The position numbers and the translations under genes are program-made. Source: Spirosoma aureum (lineage in GTDB: Bacteria > Bacteroidota > Bacteroidia > Cytophagales > Spirosomataceae). Taken from it: DNA of 64,000 nt. The stretch is taken from contig NZ_CP050063.1 of assembly GCF_011604685.1 (NCBI RefSeq), positions 3,184,501 to 3,248,500 of the forward strand, written 5' to 3'. Below are positions 1 to 9,250 of the stretch, piece by piece. The first letter of the stretch is position 1. The number at the start of each line of letters is the position of its first letter. The notes below the pieces were generated by a model, which saw only the letters and a program-made list of their open reading frames with translations, was not told where the DNA came from and ran no database searches.

Positions 1-1323
1 TTTAAGGAAATTTTTGAGAAACTTATCGCGCTCTTCGGACAGCAGGCGAGTTCTAAAAACAATGAGTTGACTTATCATATAAGCGCCGATTTGCCGACGT
101 TTGTGATTGCCGATCAGACACGGCTTTTGCAGATTCTGTCGAACCTGACCTCAAATGCCATAAAATTCACCGAAAACGGGACGGTACGTGTCGAAGCGTC
201 GCTGATCAGTAAGCGTGGCAAGTTTAATCGAATCCGGGTAGATGTGAAAGATTCAGGGATAGGTATCTCTCCCGAAAATATCAATCTGCTGTTTAACTCA
301 TTCAGTCAGGTTGACACCTCATCGCGTAAATCGTTTGGGGGAACCGGATTAGGGCTATCTATCTCCAAAGAACTGGCTCACTTGATGAAAGGTGAAGTAG
401 GCGTAGAGTCGATAGTAGGCATGGGCAGTACGTTCTGGTTTACCATTGAGCTTAAAGAAACCGCCATCAGCCCGACGCAACAGACAACGGAAGTTGCCGA
501 AATCGCGCTGGCCAACTTTTTCAGTGATTACCACCCGAATGTGTTGCTCGTTGATGATAATGCAGTGAACCGTAAGGTTGCCAGCGAGATTTTGCGTAAA
601 GCAGGTTGTGTCGTGGTTACTGCCGACAGTGGACCAGCGGCAATCCTGGAAGCGGAGAAAGGGCAAAAAAGTAAAGAAAAAGGCGAGTTTAACGGCTTCG
701 ATGTCATCTTTATGGATATCCAGATGCCCGACATGGACGGAGTGGAAACAACCCGGAACCTGCGTGAGAAATTTGGGAAGCAGCTTCCAACGGTTGTGGC
801 CATGACGGCCTATTCCATGCGTGAAGATCGCGAACGGTTTATCAGTCAGGGTCTTGATGATTACATTGCCAAGCCGATTCGTGCTCAAAGCCTGATTGCC
901 AAGGTTAAAGAAATAACGGATGCCAATCGGGCTAAACAGATATCAGCCCCCGTTCAACAACCGAAACCCGTTCTTGTAGCTTCTGAACCCGTGTTGCCGA
1001 TTATTGACGACGAGATTGTTGGCCAATTGCGCGACATTGGCGGACAGGAGTTAGTCGATAGTATTATGGAGGAGTTTGTGACAGAGGCCGACGAACTGGT
1101 TAGCGGTGCTGTTAAAGCCTACACGCTCGGTGACATTCCAACGGTTAAGAGCCACCTGCATACGTTAAAAGGCAGCGCCGGAACGATTGGAGTTGCGCGT
1201 GTTGCCGATATTGCCCGTACTGCGGAAGGTAAACTTAAAGTGAATGATACGAGCGGTTTAGCGGATGCACTGAAAGCCCTCGAGCAAGAGTTCGCCTTGT
1301 TTTTAAAGGAATGGAAAAAATGA
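1..1323 (+). CDS. Hybrid sensor histidine kinase, C-terminal part (5' end outside window)
   Basis: The frame is open from base 1, so the sensor and dimerisation domains lie outside the window. Numbering from the first visible codon, the HATPase domain has an N box near residue 48 (NLTSNAIKFTENG), a G1 box DSGIGI near 84 and a G2 box GGTGLGLS near 113. A receiver domain follows (acidic pair VDDN near 185, phospho-acceptor Asp in FMDIQMPD near 239, Lys in AKP near 291). A C-terminal HPt domain carries the phospho-acceptor His in HTLKGS near 387. This is a multistep phosphorelay kinase with all its relay residues present. The output partner could be the lone receiver at 2185, but that is inferred from proximity only. 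Confidence 0.93.
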   Translation, partial: FKEIFEKLIALFGQQASSKNNELTYHISADLPTFVIADQTRLLQILSNLTSNAIKFTENGTVRVEASLISKRGKFNRIRVDVKDSGIGISPENINLLFNSFSQVDTSSRKSFGGTGLGLSISKELAHLMKGEVGVESIVGMGSTFWFTIELKETAISPTQQTTEVAEIALANFFSDYHPNVLLVDDNAVNRKVASEILRKAGCVVVTADSGPAAILEAEKGQKSKEKGEFNGFDVIFMDIQMPDMDGVETTRNLREKFGKQLPTVVAMTAYSMREDRERFISQGLDDYIAKPIRAQSLIAKVKEITDANRAKQISAPVQQPKPVLVASEPVLPIIDDEIVGQLRDIGGQELVDSIMEEFVTEADELVSGAVKAYTLGDIPTVKSHLHTLKGSAGTIGVARVADIARTAEGKLKVNDTSGLADALKALEQEFALFLKEWKK

Positions 1324-1391
1324 GTTTTCAGCAGGCAGTAAGCAGTTTTCCGTTGGTAATGGTTAGCTGCCTACTGCCTGCTAAAAACTCA
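1321..1391. terminator. Convergent hairpin between the kinase and the WapI-like gene
   Basis: Two 25-nt arms (1321-1345 and 1367-1391) are inverted complements with two mismatches and a 21-nt loop. The left arm includes the kinase stop codon. The position between two converging genes suggests a bidirectional terminator. Confidence 0.6.
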
Positions 1392-1396
1392 TTTCC

Positions 1397-1834
1397 CTAG
1401 TCTCTAACTGGAAATTGGCTCAGTTGCCGTTCCAGATCAAAAATAGCTCCCTGTAATTCACGCTTATCGGGCGAAACCGGTAAATAAAAAGGTGTTCTGT
1501 CTCGCTTCCAATTTGGAAGGGCATCAGAACTGAGCTTAATGCGAAAACGGTAGTCACCGCGGCCAATCGAAACATTACTGAAACCCAGTGCCGGGTCAAT
1601 AAATGTAAGCTTAGCACTTAATTCATCGCCATCGGCTATTGAGCGCATCCATTTCAGGAGTAGCTCCATCTCCCAGGTTGATAGAATAGACGCGGTACGA
1701 ACGTAGTCGTGTTCCTGATATCGAGTTTTTAGGCTCACAATCAGCCAGTTACGATCCATAAAGTAGGGTGAGTCACTACACTCATAATCCAGAATGTTCA
1801 GCTCAAAAGAGCCTTCGGGTCCGGTCAGTTTCAT
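1397..1834 (-). CDS. WapI-like immunity protein (tentative)
   Basis: A 145-residue acidic protein without signal peptide or membrane segment, starting at an ATG. The order of features (LDYECSDSPYFMDRNWL near the N-terminus, then a WEMELLLKWM helix, then alternating strands) resembles small WapI-family immunity proteins, which neutralise contact-dependent toxins. No toxin or Rhs/WapA gene lies nearby, so it would be an orphan immunity gene. The family assignment rests on remembered pattern similarity and is only moderately secure; otherwise it is a hypothetical cytoplasmic protein. Confidence 0.6.
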   Translation of the reverse strand: MKLTGPEGSFELNILDYECSDSPYFMDRNWLIVSLKTRYQEHDYVRTASILSTWEMELLLKWMRSIADGDELSAKLTFIDPALGFSNVSIGRGDYRFRIKLSSDALPNWKRDRTPFYLPVSPDKRELQGAIFDLERQLSQFPVRD

Positions 1835-2184
1835 GGGTTAGATTAGATAAAAAAGAAGGCCTAACAACGATTGTCTGCTATAACGACGCGGTGTGGAAAG
1901 GAAACAGAAACCGTTAACTAACTGTAAAACAGTTGTATGACGGAGCGGAGAGCAGTAACTCTATTGACGTAGTGAATTAGAGGAATAAAATTAGAAAGAA
2001 AGTTGGATTGTTGTATTAATTGCGTGTAATTTTTTTAGAATAATAGTCCTGGTAATAAAAAAAGCATACGTAGATCCTTAAGAATCAAAGTAATTTCGAT
2101 TAATGAGTAACAAAGCCCTTTTTTGCGTTTGCGGATAAAATGCTAATTTCACCACGCTAAATGTAACACGATTCCCAAAGCCCT
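1835..2184. other. Intergenic region, no gene seen
   Basis: AT-rich spacer between the divergent WapI-like gene and the lone receiver gene. It must hold both promoters, but no clear TTTG/TAnnTTTG pair stands out, and no open frame or strong hairpin was found. Confidence 0.5.
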
Positions 2185-2565
2185 ATGTCAGCTTCCAAAC
2201 GCGTCCTGATTGCCGAAGATAGCTCCGTTATCCAGAATCTGGCCCGCAAAATTCTTGAATTTCAGAACTACGACATCACAGCAGTTAAAAATGGTGAACA
2301 AGTTTTGCAGATTCTGGAGAAAGAAGATTTCAGTATCCTGCTGTTAGATATTAATATGCCTGTAATGGATGGCATGGAGTGTGTCCGGCGTGTTCGTGCA
2401 TTACCCGAAAAAGAGAAAGCTGCGGTTCCCATCGTAGCGATCACCGGTAACGCTAAGAACTATACGGAAGAAGAATTTAAAACGGCCGGCTTTAACGATG
2501 TTCTGGTTAAACCGCTCAACTTCGATCGATTAGTTGAAGTGGTTAATCAATTGACCGATAAATAA
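2185..2565 (+). CDS. Single-domain response regulator (CheY-like receiver)
   Basis: 126 residues made entirely of one receiver domain. It has the acidic pocket (AEDS near residue 11), the phospho-acceptor Asp in LLDINMPVMDG near 55, the conserved Thr in AITGN and the Lys in VKPL near 109. There is no output domain, so it acts by protein contact or as a phosphorelay intermediate. It sits 860 bp from a hybrid kinase with an HPt domain, a plausible partner. Confidence 0.9.
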   Translation: MSASKRVLIAEDSSVIQNLARKILEFQNYDITAVKNGEQVLQILEKEDFSILLLDINMPVMDGMECVRRVRALPEKEKAAVPIVAITGNAKNYTEEEFKTAGFNDVLVKPLNFDRLVEVVNQLTDK

Positions 2566-2566
2566 A

Positions 2567-2670
2567 GAGTGAAAGCACAAAAGAGTGACTGAGTGAAAGT
2601 ATGAAAGTGCGAAAACGCGTTAGCCACTCTTTCATTCGTTTACTCAATCACTCTTTACATTCTTTCGCTC
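2567..2670. repeat. Long imperfect hairpin built of GAGTGA-like units
   Basis: The left half (gagtgaaag...gagtgactgagtg) and the right half (cactctttcatt...tttcgctc) form an imperfect inverted repeat of about 45 nt per arm. It fills the whole space between the receiver gene stop and the next ATG. Similar low-complexity hairpins lie at 25249 and 51514. Its role is unknown; it may terminate the upstream gene or sit in the leader of the next one. Confidence 0.6.
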
Positions 2671-2673
2671 ATT

Positions 2674-3435
2674 ATGATTATCACGCTGCTGGGTACAGGA
2701 ACGTCATCGGGAGTGCCGTTAATTGGGTGTGAGTGCGATGTGTGTCGATCGGTTGATTTTCGCGATAAACGATTACGCTCATCCATTCATATTGCTATTG
2801 ACGGGTGCAGTTTTGTTGTCGATACAGGTCCCGATTTTCGGCAGCAGATGCTACGGCTTGATCTAAAACAGCTCGATGCAGTCCTGTTTACGCATGAACA
2901 TAAAGATCATACGGCTGGTCTTGATGAAGTTCGCGCATTTAATTTCCGATCGGGCCAGGATATGCCCATCTATGCCCGTTTACCTGTTCTAACTCAGCTA
3001 GAGCGGGAATTCTCGTATATCTTCGCCGAGCATAAATACCCCGGAATTCCGCGAATCAGAGCCCACGAAATTCATAATGAGACTTTCGATGTATTGGGCG
3101 TACGAGTCACACCAATTGATGTTCTGCACCATAAACTCCCGGTTTTTGGTTTTCGTGTTGGGGAGTTCACATACCTAACCGATCTCAATTACATTTCTGA
3201 GGAAGAACTGGAAAAAGTGTATGGGACCAAAGTTCTGGTGCTTGACGCGCTCCAGCGTTTACCTCATCTTTCTCACTTCACCCTCGATGAGGCCATCGAA
3301 CTGGCCAATCGAATAGGGGCGAGTAGAACCTATTTTACGCACATCAGCCACAAACTTGGCCTGCACCGGGAAGTTGAAAAAGAACTACCTTCTCATATTC
3401 GATTAGGGTATGATGGCTTACAAATCAATTTGTAG
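2674..3435 (+). CDS. MBL-fold metallohydrolase, PhnP-like
   Basis: 253 residues. The N-terminus GTGTSSGVP and a Cys cluster (CECDVC) are followed by the metal motif THEHKDHT near residue 73, which is the HxHxDH signature of the metallo-beta-lactamase fold. Further ligands are likely in HHKLPVF, TDLNY and THISHKL. The layout matches the PhnP/cyclic phosphodiesterase branch, which hydrolyses cyclic phosphodiesters or related phosphoesters. No other phosphonate genes are present, so the substrate is open. Confidence 0.88.
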   Translation: MIITLLGTGTSSGVPLIGCECDVCRSVDFRDKRLRSSIHIAIDGCSFVVDTGPDFRQQMLRLDLKQLDAVLFTHEHKDHTAGLDEVRAFNFRSGQDMPIYARLPVLTQLEREFSYIFAEHKYPGIPRIRAHEIHNETFDVLGVRVTPIDVLHHKLPVFGFRVGEFTYLTDLNYISEEELEKVYGTKVLVLDALQRLPHLSHFTLDEAIELANRIGASRTYFTHISHKLGLHREVEKELPSHIRLGYDGLQINL

Positions 3436-3531
3436 CGTTGCCATGCTGGTTTGTCGCCAACCTTCGGCAGATTGTTCTACAAACCAATTTTCGTCACAGG
3501 GCGTTACCCCTTCAGACCAGTTTCTGAAGCG

Positions 3532-4563
3532 ATGCAAACGCTCATAAAGACATCCCGAACGTTTTCCGATAACCTGCTACAACAATACCGCCAGAAGGGC
3601 GATCCGCCCGCCGATGCGGTCATTACCGCTGTTATTGAAGCCGGAGGAAAAAACGAACTTCGTTTACTAATGAACTGGCTGTCCGATAATCAGGACTTTA
3701 CCCTTAACGGGCAACTGACTCCTGTTCGCGAATTCTTTACCAGTTATGCCCGACTGCCAGCCTGGGCAGACTCCAGACGAATGGAAAGCGGCATGGAATT
3801 TTTTAAAAAATACGCCAGCCAAATTGGCTTGATTCTGGGGTGTTTTTCGCTGCCGTATTGTTATCTGGGAGCCAATGGAGCGCAGGTGCTCTGGCTTACA
3901 GAACGAATTAAAAACGATACCATTCGCCGGTTACAGGAGACTGGAGAGTGGGTGTTTGGCGTGAACAATGCAAAGGAATGGGTAACAGGGAAGGCCATAA
4001 TCAGAACGCTCAAAATACGATTAATTCACGCAGGTGCGCGTTGGTTTACCATTCATTCTGGGCGTTGGAATAACGATTGGGGGTATCCAGTCAATCAGGA
4101 AGATATGGCGGGTACGAACCTGGCCTTCTCCTATATAGTGCTGCGAGGCTTGCGAAAAGCGGGGATACAGGCGACCGAACAGGAGGAAGAAAACTACCTT
4201 CATCATATCAATGTCATTGGTTATCTGAACGGCGTCGCCGAAGAGCTGCTGCCTGAAAATCTTCGCGAAGCCTATGTACTGGATCGTTCCATCGCCCGTC
4301 GACAGTTTGTTTCATCGGAAGCGGGCCGCGGGCTTACGCATTCGCTCCTTACGGGTATTACTGAGCAGGTAAGAAAGACGGCAAAGCGGTCAGTTGATGA
4401 TCGACCCGAAGCAATCCGGAACCTCGCAGCGGGTGAAATGCGTTTCTTTCTGGGCGATCAGTATGCCGATTGGCTCGGTATTCCTAAAGCTTCCGTCGAA
4501 AAACGGATGGCTGGACTGGTTAACCGTCTGCCAATTTTCTCAGGTCAGTTACCGAATTTATAA
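3532..4563 (+). CDS. Oxygenase MpaB family protein (DUF2236-like)
   Basis: 343 residues from the ATG at 3532. The frame is open further back to a TTG at 3451, but those codons overlap the spacer after the previous gene and look non-coding. The sequence has the helical layout of the MpaB/DUF2236 family: an N-terminal RTFSDNLLQQYRQKGD region, a central SLPYCYLGANG segment, and the pair RLIHAGARWF and WGYPVNQEDMAGT. The histidine in RLIHAG is the kind expected to bind haem b. Family members are haem-dependent oxidases; the substrate here is unknown. Confidence 0.82.
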   Translation: MQTLIKTSRTFSDNLLQQYRQKGDPPADAVITAVIEAGGKNELRLLMNWLSDNQDFTLNGQLTPVREFFTSYARLPAWADSRRMESGMEFFKKYASQIGLILGCFSLPYCYLGANGAQVLWLTERIKNDTIRRLQETGEWVFGVNNAKEWVTGKAIIRTLKIRLIHAGARWFTIHSGRWNNDWGYPVNQEDMAGTNLAFSYIVLRGLRKAGIQATEQEEENYLHHINVIGYLNGVAEELLPENLREAYVLDRSIARRQFVSSEAGRGLTHSLLTGITEQVRKTAKRSVDDRPEAIRNLAAGEMRFFLGDQYADWLGIPKASVEKRMAGLVNRLPIFSGQLPNL

Positions 4564-4637
4564 GTTCGACGTTTGCCGTTCGGAGTTCATAGTTATCGCT
4601 ACAGCATCGACTGCAAACTACAAATCAAACACAACAC

Positions 4638-6014
4638 TTGTTTCAGTTAGAACCTATTGCTGCTTTGGCTACTGCGCCAGGCATTGGTGCCATTGCTGTC
4701 CTTCGGGTATCGGGCGAAGGTTCCATTGACATAACCAACCGTATTTTCAGAGGGAAAGACCTCACAAAGCAGGATTCGCATACGGCCCATTTTGGCACAT
4801 TGCGCACTGTTGATGGTCATATTATTGATGAAGTCCTGGTAACGGTTTTTCGAGCGCCGAAGTCATTTACAAAAGAAGACGTTGTCGAAATCTCCTGTCA
4901 TGGATCCGAGTTTATTATTCAGCAGATTTTACGTCGACTGACGCAGGAAGGAGCCCGACTGGCCCGTCCCGGCGAATTTACCCAGCGAGCCTTTTTAAAT
5001 GGCCAGTTTGATCTGGTTCAGGCCGAGGCCGTAGCTGACCTGATTTCGTCTGATTCGGAGGCCAGTCACCGTGCAGCATTGTCGCAGTTGCGGGGAGGTT
5101 TCTCAAAACAGCTGAAATTATTACGTCAGCAATTAATTGATTTTGTCGCGTTGGTAGAGCTGGAACTGGATTTTGGCGAAGAAGACGTCGAATTTGCGCA
5201 TCGCGACCAACTCCGGCAACTCATGCTCGATATCCGGCGCGTATTGCATCCGTTGATTGACTCATTCTCGACAGGTAACGCGATTAAAAATGGGGTACCT
5301 ACCGTGATCATTGGCAAACCGAATGCGGGGAAATCGACGCTGCTGAACGCCTTGTTAAATGAGGAGAAGGCTATCGTTTCCGATATTCCGGGGACAACGC
5401 GTGATGTCATCGAAGATGAACTGTTCATTGATGGCATCCGGTTTCGTTTAATTGATACCGCAGGTTTACGGGAAGCTACCGATCAGATTGAAGCAATTGG
5501 TATTGAGCGCACTCAACAAAAAATGCGGGACTCTGCCTTGGTCGTTTATCTGTTCGACGGAAAGAATATCTCGCCTGAAGAACTCCAGACGTCAGTCGCC
5601 GACATACGTTTATCGGGCAAGCCGTATTTACTGGTTGGTAACAAACTGGATGCACTGACCGATGAAAAGAAACAGCTACTGGAAAGCATTGCTGCCGAAC
5701 CCATTGTCTGGATTTCTGCGTCGCAGCAAACCTACCTCGATGACCTGAAAGCTGCGTTATCGGCCCGCGTTCGGACTGATTCGGCCGTGCAGACGGGTAG
5801 CGCTGTCGTGACCAATGCCCGACATTATGAACACCTGACGGGCACCGACGACGCACTGGTTCGTGCTCTAACAGGGCTGGATGCCGGAGTAACCCCAGAC
5901 TGGCTGGCCATGGACTTGCGGGTTGCTTTGCGTCATCTGGGTGAGCTGACAGGAGAAATAACGACAGATGATTTACTGGACTCCATTTTTAGTAAGTTCT
6001 GTATCGGAAAGTAA
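4638..6014 (+). CDS. mnmE: tRNA-modification GTPase MnmE
   Basis: 458 residues, normal length. MnmE works with MnmG to install the carboxymethylaminomethyl group on U34 of certain tRNAs. The N-terminal folate-binding domain starts ALATAPGIGAIAVLRVSG. The G domain has a P-loop GKPNAGKST, a switch DIPGTTRD, DTAGL and the NKLD base-specificity motif. The C-terminus ends in the diagnostic CIGK. The start is a TTG: the frame upstream is closed by a TAG at 4590-4592 with no ATG or GTG between, and the domain begins right after it. Confidence 0.97.
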   Translation: MFQLEPIAALATAPGIGAIAVLRVSGEGSIDITNRIFRGKDLTKQDSHTAHFGTLRTVDGHIIDEVLVTVFRAPKSFTKEDVVEISCHGSEFIIQQILRRLTQEGARLARPGEFTQRAFLNGQFDLVQAEAVADLISSDSEASHRAALSQLRGGFSKQLKLLRQQLIDFVALVELELDFGEEDVEFAHRDQLRQLMLDIRRVLHPLIDSFSTGNAIKNGVPTVIIGKPNAGKSTLLNALLNEEKAIVSDIPGTTRDVIEDELFIDGIRFRLIDTAGLREATDQIEAIGIERTQQKMRDSALVVYLFDGKNISPEELQTSVADIRLSGKPYLLVGNKLDALTDEKKQLLESIAAEPIVWISASQQTYLDDLKAALSARVRTDSAVQTGSAVVTNARHYEHLTGTDDALVRALTGLDAGVTPDWLAMDLRVALRHLGELTGEITTDDLLDSIFSKFCIGK

Positions 6015-6060
6015 CCGCACTTAGCAGGTAAATGGCATAACGCGGCTAAAGTACATGTAT

Positions 6061-6510
6061 CTATTTTAGATAGGCGACCACAAAGGCACCCTCTAAAAGC
6101 AACCCTTTCGGTAGCGATTCGAAAAAGGAAGGTTCTTCTTCATGTGGCTTAATCACCCGGCCACTGCCTTCTAACTCAAAGACAATAGGAAGAACATAAG
6201 TACCCGAATACGTTTGTTTTTGAGCAGGAAGCTGGCTCATCAGACGATTAACTTCTTCTTTAAATGAAGCATCCACGTTGCCTTGGTTCAATACCTGGAC
6301 ATCGGTCACCTTCCCTTGGCGATCTACTTTAAATTCGACATACGCTTTGGCTACTTTTTCTGCTCGTTGAGCAGCTGCCGGGTAGCGTATCAGTTGCGAA
6401 AATGCTTGACGAAAAGCAGGATCGTTATTTAGTGAACGATCAATCGATTGTCCCTGCGACAAATAAGGGCAGAGCAGGAGGATACCTAAATAAGCAACAA
6501 AAGTTTTCAT
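6061..6510 (-). CDS. Secreted TonB C-terminal-domain protein
   Basis: 149 residues with a signal peptide (cut near SQGQS, residues 19-22). The body holds a TonB_C-like domain: AYVEFKVDRQGKVTDVQV near residue 51, then VLPIVFELEG near 105. There is no N-terminal TonB anchor or proline-rich linker, so this is a periplasmic stand-alone version, common in Bacteroidota, rather than a complete energy transducer. It may contact TonB-dependent receptors. It converges on mnmE. Confidence 0.8.
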   Translation of the reverse strand: MKTFVAYLGILLLCPYLSQGQSIDRSLNNDPAFRQAFSQLIRYPAAAQRAEKVAKAYVEFKVDRQGKVTDVQVLNQGNVDASFKEEVNRLMSQLPAQKQTYSGTYVLPIVFELEGSGRVIKPHEEEPSFFESLPKGLLLEGAFVVAYLK

Positions 6511-6978
6511 AGACTATTGGATTTTGACGTTAAAGGTTTCTATCTAATTGAGATGCATAGATCTAACAGAATCCATAAGTGCCTACTAGTCTGTCGTATA
6601 CGTGACTATAATTTTCTATGGCTGATGAAACGGATTGGAACTAGTGTGTAAGATCGGAGTATCCGCCCGTCATGAGAACCTGGAAGCCATTTTGGCATCT
6701 TTCAGTACTATGTATCATAATCTGAACTGCTGTTGAAAAAGCTGGCACTGATTTAAATCCTCCTATTCAGCCTCTATGTCCAGAGCAACATTTAGCCGTA
6801 AGAGGTGCAATTACCGAGCTTGATGATTTTGCAACAGCCACTGTACACAAAGCTATTTAGTAAGTTCGGAGATGTTTTAACCATTAACTAAATAGGTAGT
6901 TTCTATAATTAGCTTGTATAAAAGAATCGCATTTGGGCTTCGTTAGTGGTGTAGATGTTTACATAAAATTCCTGTTCT
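6511..6978. other. Intergenic region with a possible coding relic
   Basis: No complete gene. On the plus strand the frame at 6726-6860 is open for about 44 codons with protein-like composition (VEKAGTDLNPPIQPL, then RGAITELDDF) but has no start codon. It may be the tail of a decayed gene. The rest is AT-rich and should hold the promoter of the following TlpA-like gene. Confidence 0.3.
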
Positions 6979-7665
6979 ATGCGACCTCTGCGCTTCATTC
7001 TTTTATCAGTAGTAGCTATATTGTTTTGCCTGCTTCACCTGGTCAGTTCGATCTCGTACGCGCAAAGCAATACGCTGGAACACTGTCTTGAAACAATGCA
7101 TAGAACCAGAAAAGCCATAAGCGAGAGTAGATCGCCCAATCAGCAGCCGCTTTTTCCTGTTCTTGACCCTACTTACCAGAAGCATCAACAGAATTACGAT
7201 AACTGGTCAGAATGTGTAAAAGGTCAAAAAGCTCCTTTATCCGCTTTCCAGACGATTGATGGGGAATCCTATGATATAGCAACTTTATCGGGTAAGGTTC
7301 TGGTGGTAAATTTTTGGTACATGAGCTGCGCCCCCTGCGTAGCTGAAATGCCCGCTTTGAATAAGCTGGTGAAGGAGTATAAGGGCAAAAATGTCCTATT
7401 TCTTGGTTTTTCAAGTGATAAAGCAGCAGCCTTGAAGCCCGCCTTTTTTGAGAATCATCCCTTCGATTTCAAAATCATTGCTGACGCCAGAAATATCATT
7501 ATTCCCTTCCATACCAATAGCTTTCCGACGACTTATATTGTGGATCAGCGAGGAATTATTCACCAGGCCTGGATTGGGTTTGTGGGCAACGGAATGGATA
7601 GCTTAGCTCCCTATCATAAAGCCAAATCGGCCATCGACGACCTATTGACAACGGCGAATAAATGA
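6979..7665 (+). CDS. TlpA-family thiol-disulfide oxidoreductase
   Basis: 228 residues with a signal peptide (residues 1-29, ending SISYAQS). The thioredoxin-fold domain begins near residue 85 (FQTIDGESYDIATLSGKVLVVNFW) and has the redox motif CAPC near 116, the cis-Pro region SFPTTYIVD near 176 and the Lys/Glu-rich insert typical of TlpA/ResA proteins. It would reduce or isomerise disulfides in the periplasm, for example in cytochrome maturation. It stands alone, so its client is unknown. Confidence 0.9.
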   Translation: MRPLRFILLSVVAILFCLLHLVSSISYAQSNTLEHCLETMHRTRKAISESRSPNQQPLFPVLDPTYQKHQQNYDNWSECVKGQKAPLSAFQTIDGESYDIATLSGKVLVVNFWYMSCAPCVAEMPALNKLVKEYKGKNVLFLGFSSDKAAALKPAFFENHPFDFKIIADARNIIIPFHTNSFPTTYIVDQRGIIHQAWIGFVGNGMDSLAPYHKAKSAIDDLLTTANK

Positions 7666-7778
7666 ATTGAGAGTTGTACGTTATGCAGGAAGTATGATTG
7701 AACCGGTTGATTCTGCCATATAATTTCCCCCTTTACAAATTCTTAGTACTAAATTAAAATACTGACGTACAGTGAGTT

Positions 7779-8624
7779 TTAATTTACAGCTGCTAGATCC
7801 GAAGGGTCAACTAGCAGAAAACCTGGGTTGATACAGGCACCCTGCCAGCGTACGCCAAAATGCAGATGAGGACCCGTCACCCGACCGGTTTCCCCAACCA
7901 AACCGATACGTTCCCCTTTGGTAACCGTCTGATTGTCTTTAACCGTGAAGCTTTTTAGATGAAAATATTCGGTGACCAAGCCATTGCCATGATCAATAAA
8001 AACCGAATTGCCGCTGTAGAACAGATTGGCAGCCAATACTACCCGACCATTAGCGGCACTCAACACCGGCTTGCCAGCCGATACCGGATAATCCTGACCG
8101 GTGTGACGATCACGGGGTTGTCCATTTAAAGTGCGGCAGGCCCCAAAATTACCGACTCCTTTCGGCAGTGGACTGGCTGGCTTCCCAATAGGCAGATCGA
8201 AGACGGCGGGGCGAGGCTTTGCCTGGTAAGCAATCAGGGGATTAACCCGGCTGGCTTCCTGAGCTGCACGAGCCTGATTTTGAGCGGATACATTTACATA
8301 TTCTTTTTTAGGAAAGTTATCCAGATTCTCGTCAACGCAACGCTTTTCAGTGACAATGAGCTGAGCGCTTTCCAGTTTTCCTCCGGTCGTACGTCGAGAA
8401 ATGGAATAGTGTCCGGGCTTCATATCCATATCAACGGGATAATAACAGGTACCATTAACGGCTGCCCACGCGCGTTTTTCCAGGCTACAACGTAAACAAT
8501 TACCCGCCCAGCGAGCAACCTCACCCTGGGCCGCGCTAACCATTAGTGCAGGAGCGATGGGCCGTAGCCCCATTGACAAAGTCATCGCCAGTGCCATACT
8601 GACAGAGAAGGGCAGTCTATTCAT
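7779..8624 (-). CDS. M23 family metallopeptidase (LytM-type)
   Basis: 281 residues from the ATG at 8624, which begins a proper signal peptide (MNRLPFSVSMALAM); the frame extends ten codons further to 8654 without adding one. The C-terminal half is an M23 domain with the zinc ligands in RHTGQDYP (His and Asp) and the HLHFGV motif, plus the intervening His in FIDHGNG. The N-terminal part is Cys-containing and unrecognised. It likely cleaves peptidoglycan cross-links in the periplasm. With HxH and HxxxD present it should be active. Confidence 0.9.
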   Translation of the reverse strand: MNRLPFSVSMALAMTLSMGLRPIAPALMVSAAQGEVARWAGNCLRCSLEKRAWAAVNGTCYYPVDMDMKPGHYSISRRTTGGKLESAQLIVTEKRCVDENLDNFPKKEYVNVSAQNQARAAQEASRVNPLIAYQAKPRPAVFDLPIGKPASPLPKGVGNFGACRTLNGQPRDRHTGQDYPVSAGKPVLSAANGRVVLAANLFYSGNSVFIDHGNGLVTEYFHLKSFTVKDNQTVTKGERIGLVGETGRVTGPHLHFGVRWQGACINPGFLLVDPSDLAAVN

Positions 8625-8769
8625 GCTTCTGAGCTTTACGTTGATGTATCTCAATTAAGGGAACCGTCTGGTAGTTTTAAAAACTTAGTTTAACCAGAAT
8701 CATTCAGGTGCAGGGTCGTTTTTATGTCAATAACGCTCCATACAACAGATTGAATAGGTATGGGATGAC

Positions 8770-9105
8770 TCAGAGGCTATTGATAAAGCCTGAATAAAGA
8801 GGTGATTGAGCCAGACCAGGAATAGTGCGTTGTTGTTGCTGTTGGCGTAAGCGCTTGGCAATCTCGATTAGCTGACTCCCTAAATGCCCTTGTTCTTCTA
8901 TACTGAGTTGATCATAAAAGTGCTGTCGAATGGGTTCCCATTGAAACAGCTCCGTTTTGGCATCGTATACGCCCAAAAACTCTATATGTTCATCAATAAC
9001 TAGCTCCTGTTGGCGAGCCTTGACATCGAAGGAAGAAGCGCAGCTGATTTGGCAATACTGGTTTTGGGCAATATAAATTATTGAGAAGCGGCCTAAATTT
9101 AACAT
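8770..9105 (-). CDS. Hypothetical protein
   Basis: 111 residues, ATG start, no signal peptide. It has an N-terminal strand-rich part (RFSIIYIAQNQYCQISC) and a C-terminal helical part with a run of glutamines (RLRQQQQQR). I recognise no family. It lies alone between the M23 peptidase and the transglutaminase-like gene, all on the minus strand. Codon use looks normal, which supports a real gene. Confidence 0.5.
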   Translation of the reverse strand: MLNLGRFSIIYIAQNQYCQISCASSFDVKARQQELVIDEHIEFLGVYDAKTELFQWEPIRQHFYDQLSIEEQGHLGSQLIEIAKRLRQQQQQRTIPGLAQSPLYSGFINSL

Positions 9106-9250
9106 AACGTATTGAGTAGTGATTCAACTAGTAAACGGAAAATGCCGTATATAGTTTTTCGTTTTAAAAGCCACGGCTTCCAGTCACCGATCAGATAAGT
9201 TAGTTTTTGGAACCTCTTCGCTCATAAGCTCAAACGGTCACCTCAATTCG

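Noticed and set aside
355..888. Minus-strand open frame of 177 codons within the hybrid kinase
   Set aside because: Lies fully inside the receiver-containing kinase, which has clear motifs; it is a codon-bias shadow.
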